A stretch of 64,000 bases of DNA from NCBI RefSeq assembly GCF_010731535.1, contig NZ_AP022581.1:4969952-5033951 (forward strand), read 5' to 3'. Below, piece after piece: positions 55,199 through 63,612 of this stretch; position 1 is the first letter of the stretch; each line of letters begins with the position of its first letter. A program made the translations under genes and the position numbers. The notes under the pieces were generated by a model. The model did no database searches, was not told the DNA's origin, and saw nothing but the letters and a program-made list of their open reading frames with translations. Source of the DNA: Mycobacterium lacus (GTDB taxonomy: Bacteria; Actinomycetota; Actinomycetes; Mycobacteriales; Mycobacteriaceae).

Positions 55199-56383
55199 GT
55201 GACGTCCATTCAACAGCGTGATGCGCAGGCGGTCTTGGCCGGCATCGATGACCTGCTTCCGCAGATTCGGGAGCGCGCCCAGGCGACCGAAGACCTGCGC
55301 CGCCTGCCCGACGAGACGGTCAAGGCGCTCGACGAGGTCGGCTTCTTCACCCTGCTACAGCCCGAGCAGTGGGGCGGGCTGCAATGCGATCCCACGCTGT
55401 TTTACGAGGCGACACGGCGGCTGGCGAGCGCGTGCGGTTCCACCGGCTGGGTGGGCTCGATCGTCGGCGTACACAACTGGCATCTGGCGCTTTTCGACCA
55501 GCGGGCCCAGGAGGAGGTCTGGGGCGAGGACCCTAAGGTGCGGATCTCCTCGTCGTACGCCCCCATGGGCGCGGGCGTCGTGGTCGACGGTGGCTACCTG
55601 GTCAACGGGTCGTGGAACTGGTCCTCGGGCTGTGATCACGCCACCTGGACCTTCGTGGGTGGCCCGGTGATCAAGGACGGCCGTCCCGTGGACTTCGGCA
55701 GCTTCCTGATCCCGCGCACCGAGTACGAAATCGAGGACGTCTGGTATGTGGTCGGCCTGCGGGGTACCGGCAGCAACACGCTGGTGGTCAAGGATGTCTT
55801 CGTGCCCCGCCACCGGTTCTTGTCCTACCGGGCGATGAACGACCACACCGCGGGCGGGTTGCAGACCAACACCGCCCCGGTCTACAAAATGCCATGGGGC
55901 ACAATGCATCCCACCACCATCTCGGCGCCAATCGTCGGTATGGCTTATGGTGCGTACGCCGCGCATGTGGAGCACCAGGGCAAGCGGGTGCGCGCCGCGT
56001 TCGCCGGCGAGAAGGCCAAGGACGACCCGTTCGCGAAGGTCCGCATCGCCGAGGCGGCCAGCGACATCGACGCCGCGTGGCGCCAGCTGATGGGCAACGT
56101 CGGCGACGAGTACGCATTGTTGGCGGCCGGCAAGGAGATTCCCTTCGAACTGCGTGCCCGCGCGCGCCGCGACCAGGTGCGCGCCACGGGTCGCTCGATC
56201 GCCTCCATCGACCGGCTGTTCGAGGCGTCCGGTGCCACCGCTCTGTCCAATGACGCTCCGATTCAGCGGTTTTGGCGCGACGCGCATGCCGGTCGGGTGC
56301 ACGCCGCCAATGACCCCGAGCGGGCGTATGTGATATTCGGAAACAACGAGTTCGGGTTGCCCCCCGGCGACACCATGGTTTAG
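55199..56383 (+). CDS. hsaA: 3-HSA hydroxylase, oxygenase subunit HsaA
   Basis: This 394-aa flavin-dependent monooxygenase hydroxylates 3-HSA to the catechol 3,4-DHSA in cholesterol ring degradation, using FMNH2 from HsaB. It has the group D (acyl-CoA dehydrogenase-like) fold: ACGSTGWVGSIVGVHNWHLALF near residue 80, VVDGGYLVNGSWNWSSGCDHATW, and QRFWRDAHAGRVHA near the C-terminus. GTG 55199 follows AGGAGGAAAACG. It heads the hsaACDB operon. Confidence 0.95.
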   Translation: MTSIQQRDAQAVLAGIDDLLPQIRERAQATEDLRRLPDETVKALDEVGFFTLLQPEQWGGLQCDPTLFYEATRRLASACGSTGWVGSIVGVHNWHLALFDQRAQEEVWGEDPKVRISSSYAPMGAGVVVDGGYLVNGSWNWSSGCDHATWTFVGGPVIKDGRPVDFGSFLIPRTEYEIEDVWYVVGLRGTGSNTLVVKDVFVPRHRFLSYRAMNDHTAGGLQTNTAPVYKMPWGTMHPTTISAPIVGMAYGAYAAHVEHQGKRVRAAFAGEKAKDDPFAKVRIAEAASDIDAAWRQLMGNVGDEYALLAAGKEIPFELRARARRDQVRATGRSIASIDRLFEASGATALSNDAPIQRFWRDAHAGRVHAANDPERAYVIFGNNEFGLPPGDTMV

Positions 56384-56436
56384 GCATGCGCGCCGACGAC
56401 GATGCAGAGTGGAGCGATGAGAAGGAGTGGCGCTAG

Positions 56437-57315
56437 GTGACCGCATCGACAGAGGAGCTCACCTTCGAATCCACCTCGCGCTTCGCGGAAGTGGACGTGG
56501 ATGGACCGCTGAAGCTGCATTACCACGAAGCGGGTGCCGGCAACGAGCAGACGGTGGTGCTGCTGCACGGCGGCGGTCCCGGCGCGTCGAGCTGGACCAA
56601 CTTCTCACGCAACATCGCGGTGCTGGCGCGGCGGTTCCACGTGCTGGCCGTCGACCAGCCCGGGTACGGCCACTCCGACAAACGGGCCGAGCACGGGCAG
56701 TTCAACCGGTATGCCGCCCGGGCGCTGAAGGGCCTTTTCGACCAGCTCGGTTTGGAACGGGTTCCGCTGGTGGGCAACTCGTTAGGCGGTGGCACCGCGG
56801 TGCGGTTCGCGCTGGACTACCCGGACCGGGCCGGGCGCCTGGTGCTAATGGGCCCGGGCGGCCTGAGCATCAACCTGTTTGCGCCCGATCCGACCGAGGG
56901 CGTGAAGCGGCTGGGGAAGTTCTCCATGGAACCCACCCGGGAGAATCTCGAGGCGTTCCTGCGGGTCATGGTCTACGACCAGAAGCTGATCACCCCCGAG
57001 TTGGTGGACCAGCGCTTCGAGATGGCCAGCACGCCGGAATCGTTAGCGGCGACTCGGGCGATGGGAAAATCGTTCGCCGGGGCAGATTTCGAAGCCGGCA
57101 TGATGTGGCGCGAGGTGTACAAGCTGCGCCAGCCGGTGCTGTTGATCTGGGGACGCGAGGACCGAGTCAACCCGCTGGACGGTGCGCTGGTCGCGCTGAA
57201 GACCATCCCGCGTGCGCAGCTACACGTCTTCGGGCAATGTGGGCACTGGGTGCAGGTGGAAAAGTTCGACGAATTCAACAAGTTGACCGCTGATTTCCTA
57301 GGAGGTGCCAGATGA
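56437..57315 (+). CDS. hsaD: 4,9-DSHA hydrolase HsaD
   Basis: This 292-aa meta-cleavage-product hydrolase splits the ring-opened steroid intermediate DSHA into HIP (DOHNAA) and HHD. The oxyanion region is HGGGPGASSW, the nucleophile is Ser115 in VGNSLGGGT, the acid is Asp in WGREDRVNPLD, and the catalytic His is in GQCGHWVQVEKF. GAAGGAG precedes GTG 56437. It overlaps hsaC by 4 bp. Confidence 0.96.
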   Translation: MTASTEELTFESTSRFAEVDVDGPLKLHYHEAGAGNEQTVVLLHGGGPGASSWTNFSRNIAVLARRFHVLAVDQPGYGHSDKRAEHGQFNRYAARALKGLFDQLGLERVPLVGNSLGGGTAVRFALDYPDRAGRLVLMGPGGLSINLFAPDPTEGVKRLGKFSMEPTRENLEAFLRVMVYDQKLITPELVDQRFEMASTPESLAATRAMGKSFAGADFEAGMMWREVYKLRQPVLLIWGREDRVNPLDGALVALKTIPRAQLHVFGQCGHWVQVEKFDEFNKLTADFLGGAR

Positions 57316-58214
57316 GCATCCGGTCGCTGGGTTATCTGCGCATCGAGGCCACCGATATGGCCGCTTGGCGCGAGTTCGGCCTGAAAGTCCTCGGGATGGT
57401 CGAGGGTAAGGGCAGCACTGAGGGCGCCCTGTATCTGCGGATGGACGACTTTCCAGCGCGCCTGGTGATCGTGCCCGGCGAGCGTGACCGGCTGGCCGAG
57501 GCGGGCTGGGAATGCGCGAATGCCGAAGGCCTGCAGGAGATTCGGAATCGGCTCGACGTGGAGGGCACGCCGTACAAGGAGGCCACCGCAGCCGAGCTGG
57601 CGGAGCGGCGAGTCGACGAGATGGTCCTGTTCTCCGACCCGTCGGGCAATCCGCTGGCGGCCTTCCACGGGGTCGCGCTGGAACACCGTCGCGTGGTCAG
57701 CCCGTACGGGCACAGGTTCGTCACCGGCGAGCAGGGCCTGGGACACGTGGTGTTGACCACCCGCGACGACGCCGAGGCGTTGCACTTCTACCGAGATGTG
57801 CTCGGCTTCAAGCTGCGTGACTCGATGCGGATGCCGCCGCAGGTGGTGGGCCGGCCCGCCGATGGCGCGCCGGCATGGCTGCGCTTCTTCGGCTGCAACC
57901 CGCGTCACCACTCGTTGGCCTTCCTGCCGCTGCCGACGCCGAGTGGCATCGTGCACCTGATGGTCGAAGTCGAAAACGCCGACGACGTGGGACTGTGTCT
58001 GGACCGGGCGCTGCGTCGCAAGGTGCCCATGTCGGCGACACTGGGCCGGCACGTCAACGACCTGATGCTGTCGTTCTACATGAAGACACCCGGCGGGTTT
58101 GACGTCGAATTCGGTTGCGAGGGAAGACAGGTCGATGACCGCGACTGGATCGCCCGGGAAAGCACCGCCGTGAGCCTGTGGGGCCACGACTTCACCGTCG
58201 GCGCCCGCGGCTAG
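57312..58214 (+). CDS. hsaC: Extradiol dioxygenase HsaC
   Basis: This 300-aa Fe(II) enzyme opens the catechol ring of 3,4-DHSA between C4 and C5. It is a two-module vicinal-oxygen-chelate protein; the iron ligands count to His145 (GLGHVVLTT), His215 (GIVHLMVEV) and Glu266 (GFDVEFGCE), the numbers known for the M. tuberculosis enzyme. ATG 57312 overlaps the hsaD stop. hsaB starts 2 bp after its stop. Confidence 0.96.
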   Translation: MSIRSLGYLRIEATDMAAWREFGLKVLGMVEGKGSTEGALYLRMDDFPARLVIVPGERDRLAEAGWECANAEGLQEIRNRLDVEGTPYKEATAAELAERRVDEMVLFSDPSGNPLAAFHGVALEHRRVVSPYGHRFVTGEQGLGHVVLTTRDDAEALHFYRDVLGFKLRDSMRMPPQVVGRPADGAPAWLRFFGCNPRHHSLAFLPLPTPSGIVHLMVEVENADDVGLCLDRALRRKVPMSATLGRHVNDLMLSFYMKTPGGFDVEFGCEGRQVDDRDWIARESTAVSLWGHDFTVGARG

Positions 58215-58216
58215 CC

Positions 58217-58780
58217 ATGTCGGCTCAGATCGATCCATGCACGTTCCGTAGCGTGCTGGGTCAGTTCTGCACCGGGATCACCATCATCACCACCGTGCAC
58301 GACGACGTGCCGGTCGGCTTCGCGTGCCAGTCGTTCGCGGCGTTGTCGCTGGACCCGCCGCTGGTGCTGTTCTGCCCGACCAAGGTGTCGCGGTCCTGGA
58401 AAGCCATCGAGGCCAGCGGCCGGTTCTGTGTCAACGTGCTGACCGAAAAACAGAAGGACGTCTCGGCCCGATTCGGATCCAAGGAACCCGACAAGTTCGC
58501 CGGTATCGATTGGCGCCCTTCACGACTCGGCTCGCCTATCATCGACGGGTCACTGGCGTACATCGACTGCACGGTGGCGTCGGTGCACGACGGCGGCGAC
58601 CATTTTGTGGTGTTCGGCGCGGTCGAATCGCTGTCGGAGGCTCCCAAGATCAAGCCGCGGCCGCTGCTGTTCTATCGCGGCGACTACACCGGCATCGAGC
58701 CGGACAAGACCACGCCGGCGCAATGGCGCGACGACCTGGAAGCGTTTCTCACCACCACCACCAAGGACACCTGGCTGTGA
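58217..58780 (+). CDS. hsaB: Flavin reductase subunit HsaB
   Basis: This 187-aa NADH:FMN oxidoreductase supplies reduced flavin to HsaA. It has the flavin-reductase-like split barrel: GQFCTGITIITTVHDDVPVGFACQSFAALSLDPPLVLFC spans the FMN site, then GRFCVNVL and HFVVFGAVESL. ATG 58217 gives the M. tuberculosis length; the frame is open earlier inside hsaC. It is the last gene of hsaACDB, followed by a stem-loop. Confidence 0.95.
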   Translation: MSAQIDPCTFRSVLGQFCTGITIITTVHDDVPVGFACQSFAALSLDPPLVLFCPTKVSRSWKAIEASGRFCVNVLTEKQKDVSARFGSKEPDKFAGIDWRPSRLGSPIIDGSLAYIDCTVASVHDGGDHFVVFGAVESLSEAPKIKPRPLLFYRGDYTGIEPDKTTPAQWRDDLEAFLTTTTKDTWL

Positions 58781-58790
58781 CGCCTTCTGG

Positions 58791-58848
58791 CGAGCAGACG
58801 ATAAATCGCACAAAAATCGCTCTGGCGATGCGAGTTTGTGTCTGCTCG
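58791..58848 (+). terminator. CGAGCAGAC-type stem-loop after hsaB
   Basis: CGAGCAGAC (58791-58799) pairs with GTCTGCTCG (58840-58848), and an inner ATCGC-TCTG-GCGAT hairpin lies between them. It begins 10 bp after the hsaB stop and just before the stop of the opposing gene, so it probably terminates the hsa operon. Similar elements are dispersed in mycobacterial intergenic DNA. Confidence 0.65.
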
Positions 58849-58857
58849 TCGATTGGC

Positions 58858-59607
58858 TCAGGGGGCGACACGTTGGGCGCCGGGCCAGATGGCGCGAGCC
58901 GCCGGGGATGCGCAGAAGGTTTCCTGCGCCGCAGAGACATCCATGTCGACGGCATGCAGACCGTCTTCCTGATGGGCGTGACAGCGCACGGTGAGCACCC
59001 GGTGGGTGCCCGGGTCCACCTGCTCGGCCTCGACCGTCAACACCACGACGAGCGTGAATCCGGCGCCGGTCGGCAGGTAGAAGGTGAGGTCTCGGCTGCT
59101 GGGCGAGCCGCCGTTGGTGACGACGTAGCCGTCGCCGCTGGCATACACCGCCTGCCCGAGCATCTGGGTGCGTTCGAAGTGAGTGCTGTCGCCGGCGGCA
59201 CGCCATACCGCGAACCTCGTGTTGGGGCTGCCGTTGATGCCGTGTTGGGCGATCGGGATGATCACCTCGTCGCGGCCGTCCCCGTCCAGGTCCTGCATAC
59301 CGACGCCGCTCGGGCTCGACGGTTCGAGCAGCTCGTCGATCTTTTGGACGGCCGCGCCCGATGCGTCGGTCACCATGACAGTTACCGCCCGCGGCCCCGG
59401 CGCTTCCGGAAGGCTCCAGTAGGTCACGGCGAAATTGGCGCCGACGCGATCCGCGGCATGCAGTCGGCAATCCGGATGCGGAAGCCGCGTCGTGGGACTG
59501 ATCGCCGCGACCGGGCACGGTGGCAGGCTGTTGCTGTCGGCGAGCGCCTGCGGAGACACGGCCGTCGCGATGGCCAGCGCCGCGGTGAAAAGCGTCGGTG
59601 CATTCAT
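58858..59607 (-). CDS. Secreted protein with DxDGDGxDE motif, function unknown
   Basis: This 249-aa protein has a signal peptide (APTLFTAALAIATAVSPQALA) and a secreted beta-rich domain. GMQDLDGDGRDEVIIPI resembles the calcium-binding loops of FG-GAP/integrin-like repeats, but only one copy is seen. Cysteines are sparse (CPVA, CRLHA, CHAHQ, FCAS). ATG 59607 is chosen as start; a GTG four codons upstream is in frame. I do not recognise a specific family. It converges on hsaB. Confidence 0.7.
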   Translation of the reverse strand: MNAPTLFTAALAIATAVSPQALADSNSLPPCPVAAISPTTRLPHPDCRLHAADRVGANFAVTYWSLPEAPGPRAVTVMVTDASGAAVQKIDELLEPSSPSGVGMQDLDGDGRDEVIIPIAQHGINGSPNTRFAVWRAAGDSTHFERTQMLGQAVYASGDGYVVTNGGSPSSRDLTFYLPTGAGFTLVVVLTVEAEQVDPGTHRVLTVRCHAHQEDGLHAVDMDVSAAQETFCASPAARAIWPGAQRVAP

Positions 59608-59654
59608 GGCCGGGCACACTACCGCTATTGATTTCCGCCGCCAATGACGAACTT

Positions 59655-59666
59655 CCTTTCGAAAGG
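59655..59666. promoter_or_regulatory. 12-bp palindrome upstream of the secreted-protein gene
   Basis: CCTTTCGAAAGG is a perfect palindrome 48 bp before the start at 59607. It could be an operator or chance; nothing else supports it. Confidence 0.35.
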
Positions 59667-59702
59667 CTTCTTGGCGTGCGAACCGCCCAATACGGACACG
59701 TT

Positions 59703-59755
59703 GTCAATAAAGTTGACGCCGCCAAAAGTTCATAGACCGTGTCAAGTGATTTGAC
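59703..59755. promoter_or_regulatory. Twin GTCAA-N5-TTGAC inverted repeats
   Basis: Two 15-bp dyads, GTCAATAAAGTTGAC (59703-59717) and GTCAAGTGATTTGAC (59741-59755), lie 38 bp apart in the divergent region between the secreted-protein gene and the gene at 59930. A TATTAT box at 59783-59788 lies downstream, so the second copy would be just upstream of the -35 area. A one-mismatch relative is at 62473-62487. Confidence 0.6.
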
Positions 59756-59929
59756 GTAGTTGGGTGGTCCGTGTGGCTTAGATATTATGACAGCCTTTTT
59801 CCGGTAAACCAGTTCCCCTGCGTCGGTAACCGCGTTAATATCTCGGCGATTGTGCGCCACGCCGGCGTAACACCAGCTGAACCGACAGACCCGGCGTTTG
59901 CGGGTCCCGACCATCGACAAGGGGACGAA

Positions 59930-60538
59930 ATGTCACTCCCAACGGCCGAAGCCCGTGTCTGCGATCTTCGACAGCGTGATGCGGCGGATGAGGCCTGGCA
60001 ATGGATCGTCGACCTCAAAGACCAGGCGAAGTCCAACCACAAGGCCGCGGAGTCGCAACTGAACGCGATCTTCAAACTTGGCACCATGCCAACCGGCCTA
60101 GACGGCTCGACCGACGGCATTCTCGTCATGACGACGACCAACCGGGTCCTCGACGCGGCCGCGCGGCTCGTCACCGGCCTGTGGATGCCCTGGCAGGGCA
60201 AACGGTTCAACGCGGTGGCCAGCACCGGCGACAACCGCATGACCGCCAGCTCGAGGGTTCCCGCCAAGCTGCTGTGGCCGCGGTACCCGATGAAGGACGC
60301 CGCCGACGGGAAACTGGCCTTCGACTTCAAGACCTATGCCGACACCGGCAAGGCCGATCCGGATGTGCAGGTCATGGTCATCGACTACGCGGACGTCGAA
60401 GACAACCCTCGGCTGATCATCAGAAGCATCCGCGACGAGCTGGTCGAGGTGGTGCCGGGCGCCTACCTGGGCAAGATCCTGTTCCGGTTGCCACGAAACC
60501 GCTACCAGATGCTCGGCTTCTTCGCCCTGTGCGCATAG
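59930..60538 (+). CDS. Unrecognised 202-aa cytosolic protein beside GMC oxidoreductase
   Basis: No signal peptide or membrane segment is present. The N-terminal 50 residues look helical (DAADEAWQWIVDLKDQAKSNHKAAESQL) and the remainder looks like a small beta-rich domain with PWQGKRFNAVASTGDNRM, DYADVEDNPRLIIRSIRDELVEVVPGAYLGKILFR and FFAL at the end. The layout is reminiscent of lipid-binding or DUF4334-like barrels, but I cannot assign a family. ATG 59930 follows AAGGGGACGA. It converges on the GMC gene with 36 bp between stops and lies downstream of the twin dyads. Confidence 0.72.
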   Translation: MSLPTAEARVCDLRQRDAADEAWQWIVDLKDQAKSNHKAAESQLNAIFKLGTMPTGLDGSTDGILVMTTTNRVLDAAARLVTGLWMPWQGKRFNAVASTGDNRMTASSRVPAKLLWPRYPMKDAADGKLAFDFKTYADTGKADPDVQVMVIDYADVEDNPRLIIRSIRDELVEVVPGAYLGKILFRLPRNRYQMLGFFALCA

Positions 60539-60574
60539 CGGCCACCCCGGCACAGGGGCTGCGTGCCGCCGCGC

Positions 60575-62296
60575 TCAGGCGCGGTCGTCGGCTTCGGCGG
60601 CGGGATCGTAGCCCGGCAGTCCCAGCTCGGCGCGCAGCAGCTCGGCGGTGCGTTCGGCGAACATGGAGATGGTTAGAAACGGATTGACGCCCAACGCGCG
60701 CGGGATCACCGAGGCGTCGCAGACGTACAGTCCGGCGTAGGTGCCGCCGTCGGGCCGGAACACTCGTCCGGCATGGTCGACCACGCCGGCGTCGACATTG
60801 TCGGCGGTGGCGCACCCGCCCATCGGGTGCGCGGTGATCAAGTGCTTGCCCAGGATTCGCTTGTCCCAGCGCGGGTTTTTCATGTAAGTCCCGCCGATGG
60901 CCTCCACCGCCGGCGCCATGATCGCGTCGACGTCGCGGTACATTCGCTCGGTCGGCGCTCCCGGCCAGTCGATTTTGACCGTGCCGTTCTTGCGCAGCAC
61001 CAGCTCGCCGTCGGAGTTGTCGTGCAGCATGATCAAAAATCCCAGCGAGTGGTTCATCGCCCCGTCGGTGTTGAAGCCGATGTCGCGCCGCCAACGGTCC
61101 AGCTTGTCTCGACGGAAGTCGCGATAGCTGGTGGCGGCCAGGCCCATCAGCCCCACCCGGAAGCTGTCCACCAGCGCGCGGGGCAGCGATAGATCCTGCA
61201 CGGTGAACCGTTTACGCATGTCGGATTGGTCGGCGCCGAAGCGCATCACCGCGGTGATGCTGGGCCCGCACGTCAGCTCGTTTCGGGGCGGCCCGTCGGT
61301 GGTCGCCCAGGCCTGGGTGTCGGTTCGCATGTCGGTGTTGTAGGCGATGCCGAAGTTGTCGCCGTTGCCGCTGAAGTTCTTTCCCAGCCGCGCCGACAGC
61401 GCCAGGCCCGACCGCGCCGAACGCAGCAGTATCGCGTTGCTGCCCAGCGTGCCGGCGGATACCACGACACGGCGGGCGGTGACGACCACCTCGTCGTCGG
61501 GGTCGGCCCCACCGGTGGCACGGGCGATCACCCGCCACCGGCCGTCGGCGGCCGGCTCGATCCGCCAGGCCTCGATGCCGCAGAACATCTTGACGCCGTA
61601 GTGCGCGGCCATCGGCAGGTAGTTGGTCATCAGGGTGTTTTTCGAACCGGTGTTGTCGCCGGTGCCGTCACCGCCGTGGTTCGGGCAGCGTCGCCGCTGT
61701 ACCCCGTACCTGGTCATTCGGTCCTCGGTGCTGACCGTGATGTCCAAAATCTGCATGTGGGCGCCGGCGTTCTTGGCGATCTGGGCAAACGCTTCGACCC
61801 GGCGCAAGGGCACGTGCTGGGCGTAGGGCACCGCGCCGAGCATGCGGCGCGCTCGCGCATAATATTTCGCCAGCCCGCCGACGCCGTCGCGCTCCCGCTC
61901 CACGAGCTCCTGAAACGCCCGCGGCCACGACGCCAGGAACACCTCCCGATCGGGCACGATCGCCACGTTGAAGTTGATCAGCGAGGTGCCCCCGAGACCG
62001 TTGGCGTGGATAACGTCGATGGTCTTGAACCGTTCGATTTCGATGAGGCCTAGCGGGTTCAAGGGCGACCGCAGTTGCGCCAACGCGCCCTTCTCGCTCT
62101 CCGGGAAGGTGCCGGTCGGGTGCTCGGCGCCGCGTTCAAGCACCGCGATATCGAGCTTGCCGCCGGCGGCCGCGTTGGCGACTCCGAGCCGCGCGGCAGT
62201 GATAGCGCCGCCGTAACCGGAGCCGAGGATCAAGACGTCGTATTCGCTGCGCAGCGCATCCGTCGATGACGCCAGCACCGCGGCCGTTTCTGTCAT
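60575..62296 (-). CDS. GMC-family flavoprotein, cholesterol-oxidase-like
   Basis: This 573-aa FAD-dependent oxidoreductase has the dinucleotide motif YDVLILGSGYGGAITAARLG at residues 19-38, the GMC motif GLGGTSLINFNVAIVP, RRVVVSAGTLGSNAILLRS, and the C-terminal FAD/active-site segments ITAHPMGGC and NPFLTISMFAERTAELL. It resembles the cholesterol oxidase / 3-beta-hydroxysteroid branch, but differs from the M. tuberculosis ChoD I remember, lacking its Cys-rich GCLECGCCMTGC stretch. ATG 62296 follows GGAGG. The substrate is inferred, from its place next to the steroid genes, to be a sterol or related alcohol. Confidence 0.85.
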   Translation of the reverse strand: MTETAAVLASSTDALRSEYDVLILGSGYGGAITAARLGVANAAAGGKLDIAVLERGAEHPTGTFPESEKGALAQLRSPLNPLGLIEIERFKTIDVIHANGLGGTSLINFNVAIVPDREVFLASWPRAFQELVERERDGVGGLAKYYARARRMLGAVPYAQHVPLRRVEAFAQIAKNAGAHMQILDITVSTEDRMTRYGVQRRRCPNHGGDGTGDNTGSKNTLMTNYLPMAAHYGVKMFCGIEAWRIEPAADGRWRVIARATGGADPDDEVVVTARRVVVSAGTLGSNAILLRSARSGLALSARLGKNFSGNGDNFGIAYNTDMRTDTQAWATTDGPPRNELTCGPSITAVMRFGADQSDMRKRFTVQDLSLPRALVDSFRVGLMGLAATSYRDFRRDKLDRWRRDIGFNTDGAMNHSLGFLIMLHDNSDGELVLRKNGTVKIDWPGAPTERMYRDVDAIMAPAVEAIGGTYMKNPRWDKRILGKHLITAHPMGGCATADNVDAGVVDHAGRVFRPDGGTYAGLYVCDASVIPRALGVNPFLTISMFAERTAELLRAELGLPGYDPAAEADDRA

Positions 62297-62706
62297 GACA
62301 GCAACCTCCGTGTAACCCCGTGCCCGTTTCCGGGTTGGGGGGATGAGCCAATAAAACGCCAGGGATAAGTACCGGAGCGTAAACCGCTGCGCCGCCGCGT
62401 GGGAAGAATCGCGTGAGAAAAATCCGCTTAAGCGGCTGGGGCGGTTAACTAAGCGGTGGTAAGGGACCAAATGTAAATGGATTTGACAATGACTACAAGG
62501 AGGCTCCGTGTCAAAATCGTGTACGCGGCAGATTATAACGAAAATATAACGTTTAGGCTTCTGTTATATAACGTGCGATGCCCTTCCGGGCAAACTCAAT
62601 ACCATCCCTTCATCACTTTCGAAGCGTCATCAAGGGAACGCCATGTCGTTTTTGCGGACAAAGCCTCAGGCGGCCGCGGCGCCTTGCGATCGGCGGGTGG
62701 GATCCG
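62297..62706. promoter_or_regulatory. 410-bp divergent regulatory region, GMC gene / yrbE operon
   Basis: No gene is seen. The stretch is AT-rich for this genome around 62510-62575. It holds GTAAATGGATTTGAC (62473-62487), one base away from the GTCAA-N5-TTGAC dyad before the gene at 59930, and TTGACA inside it. TATAACG occurs three times at 62534, 62545 and 62567, spaced 11 and 22 bp, and the last lies in the perfect palindrome GTTATATAAC (62563-62572). Confidence 0.6.
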
Positions 62707-63612
62707 TTGAGTGCGGTCGTCGATAACGGGGCGCCGGCCCGGGCAGCTGACGATCGAACCCCGGTCGCCGGCCGATCCGGTTACGGCCGCCCGGTGGCCG
62801 CCGCGGTCAGCGCGCCGTGGCGCCGCGTGTTGCGGCGTCCCGACCGATCGTTGCAGACCCTCGGCCGCTTCTTCGAGCTAGCCGCGCAGTCCGCCGGCTA
62901 CCTGATCTCCGATCTGGTCCGGTTGCGCCACCCCTGGCGGGAAACCCTCAACCAGGCCTCGTTCATCGTCGGCGTCACCGCGATTCCGGCGCTGCTGATC
63001 TCGGTCCCGTTCGGGGTCATCGTCGCGGTGCAGGTGGGCAGCGTCATCCAGCAGGTGGGTGCGACGTCGATCTCGGGTGCGGCCGGCGGCCTGGGCGTCA
63101 TCCGCCAGGCCGCGCCGATCGTGGCCGCCCTGCTGCTGGGCGGGGCGGCCGGCGCGGCGATCACCACCGACCTGGGCGCGCGCAGCATCCGCGACGAGGT
63201 GGACGCGCTGCGCGTCATGGGCATCGACCCGGTGCAACGACTCGTCACGCCCCGGCTGGCGGCGATCATCGTGGTGTCGCCGCCGTTGTGCGTGTTCATC
63301 GTCTTCATGGGCCTGTCCGCGGGCTACGTGATCAATGTGGGGTTCCAATCCGGCACCCCGGGAAGCTATATCGCCTCGTTCGGATCGTTCGCCACCATCG
63401 CCGACGTCGTGGTAGCGGTGCTGAAAACCTGGGTCTTCGGCGTGATCGTGACGCTGATCGCCTGCCAGCGGGGCCTGGAGACCAGGGGCGGCCCGCGGGG
63501 TGTGGCCGACGGGGTCAACGCGGCCGTCGTGCTCGGCGTGGTCACGGTGTTCGTCCTCAACCTGGTGATCACCGAGTTCGTCACCTTGTTCATGCCGGCG
63601 AAGGTGGGTTGA
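62707..63612 (+). CDS. YrbE/MlaE-family permease, first gene of an mce operon
   Basis: This 301-aa integral membrane protein is a MlaE-type permease subunit of an Mce lipid importer. Its N-terminal 75 residues are hydrophilic; the permease core then has about five to six membrane segments with the family stretch TTDLGARSIRDEVDALRVMGIDPVQRLVTPRLAA. TTG 62707 is the best start; the frame is open to 62578. The sequence differs from YrbE4A, YrbE1A and YrbE3A as I remember them, notably GVIVAVQVGSVIQQVG and CQRGLETRGGPRGVADGVN. It overlaps the next gene by one base. Confidence 0.86.
   Translation: MSAVVDNGAPARAADDRTPVAGRSGYGRPVAAAVSAPWRRVLRRPDRSLQTLGRFFELAAQSAGYLISDLVRLRHPWRETLNQASFIVGVTAIPALLISVPFGVIVAVQVGSVIQQVGATSISGAAGGLGVIRQAAPIVAALLLGGAAGAAITTDLGARSIRDEVDALRVMGIDPVQRLVTPRLAAIIVVSPPLCVFIVFMGLSAGYVINVGFQSGTPGSYIASFGSFATIADVVVAVLKTWVFGVIVTLIACQRGLETRGGPRGVADGVNAAVVLGVVTVFVLNLVITEFVTLFMPAKVG

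Noticed and set aside
60575..62296. Calling the GMC gene choD
   Set aside because: It lacks the cysteine-rich segment and C-terminal part of the M. tuberculosis ChoD protein as I recall it, and lies at a different locus.
62477..62710. A 77-codon frame before yrbE as a small gene
   Set aside because: It covers the AT-rich regulatory region with the phased repeats, has no ribosome-binding site, and its composition is not protein-like.
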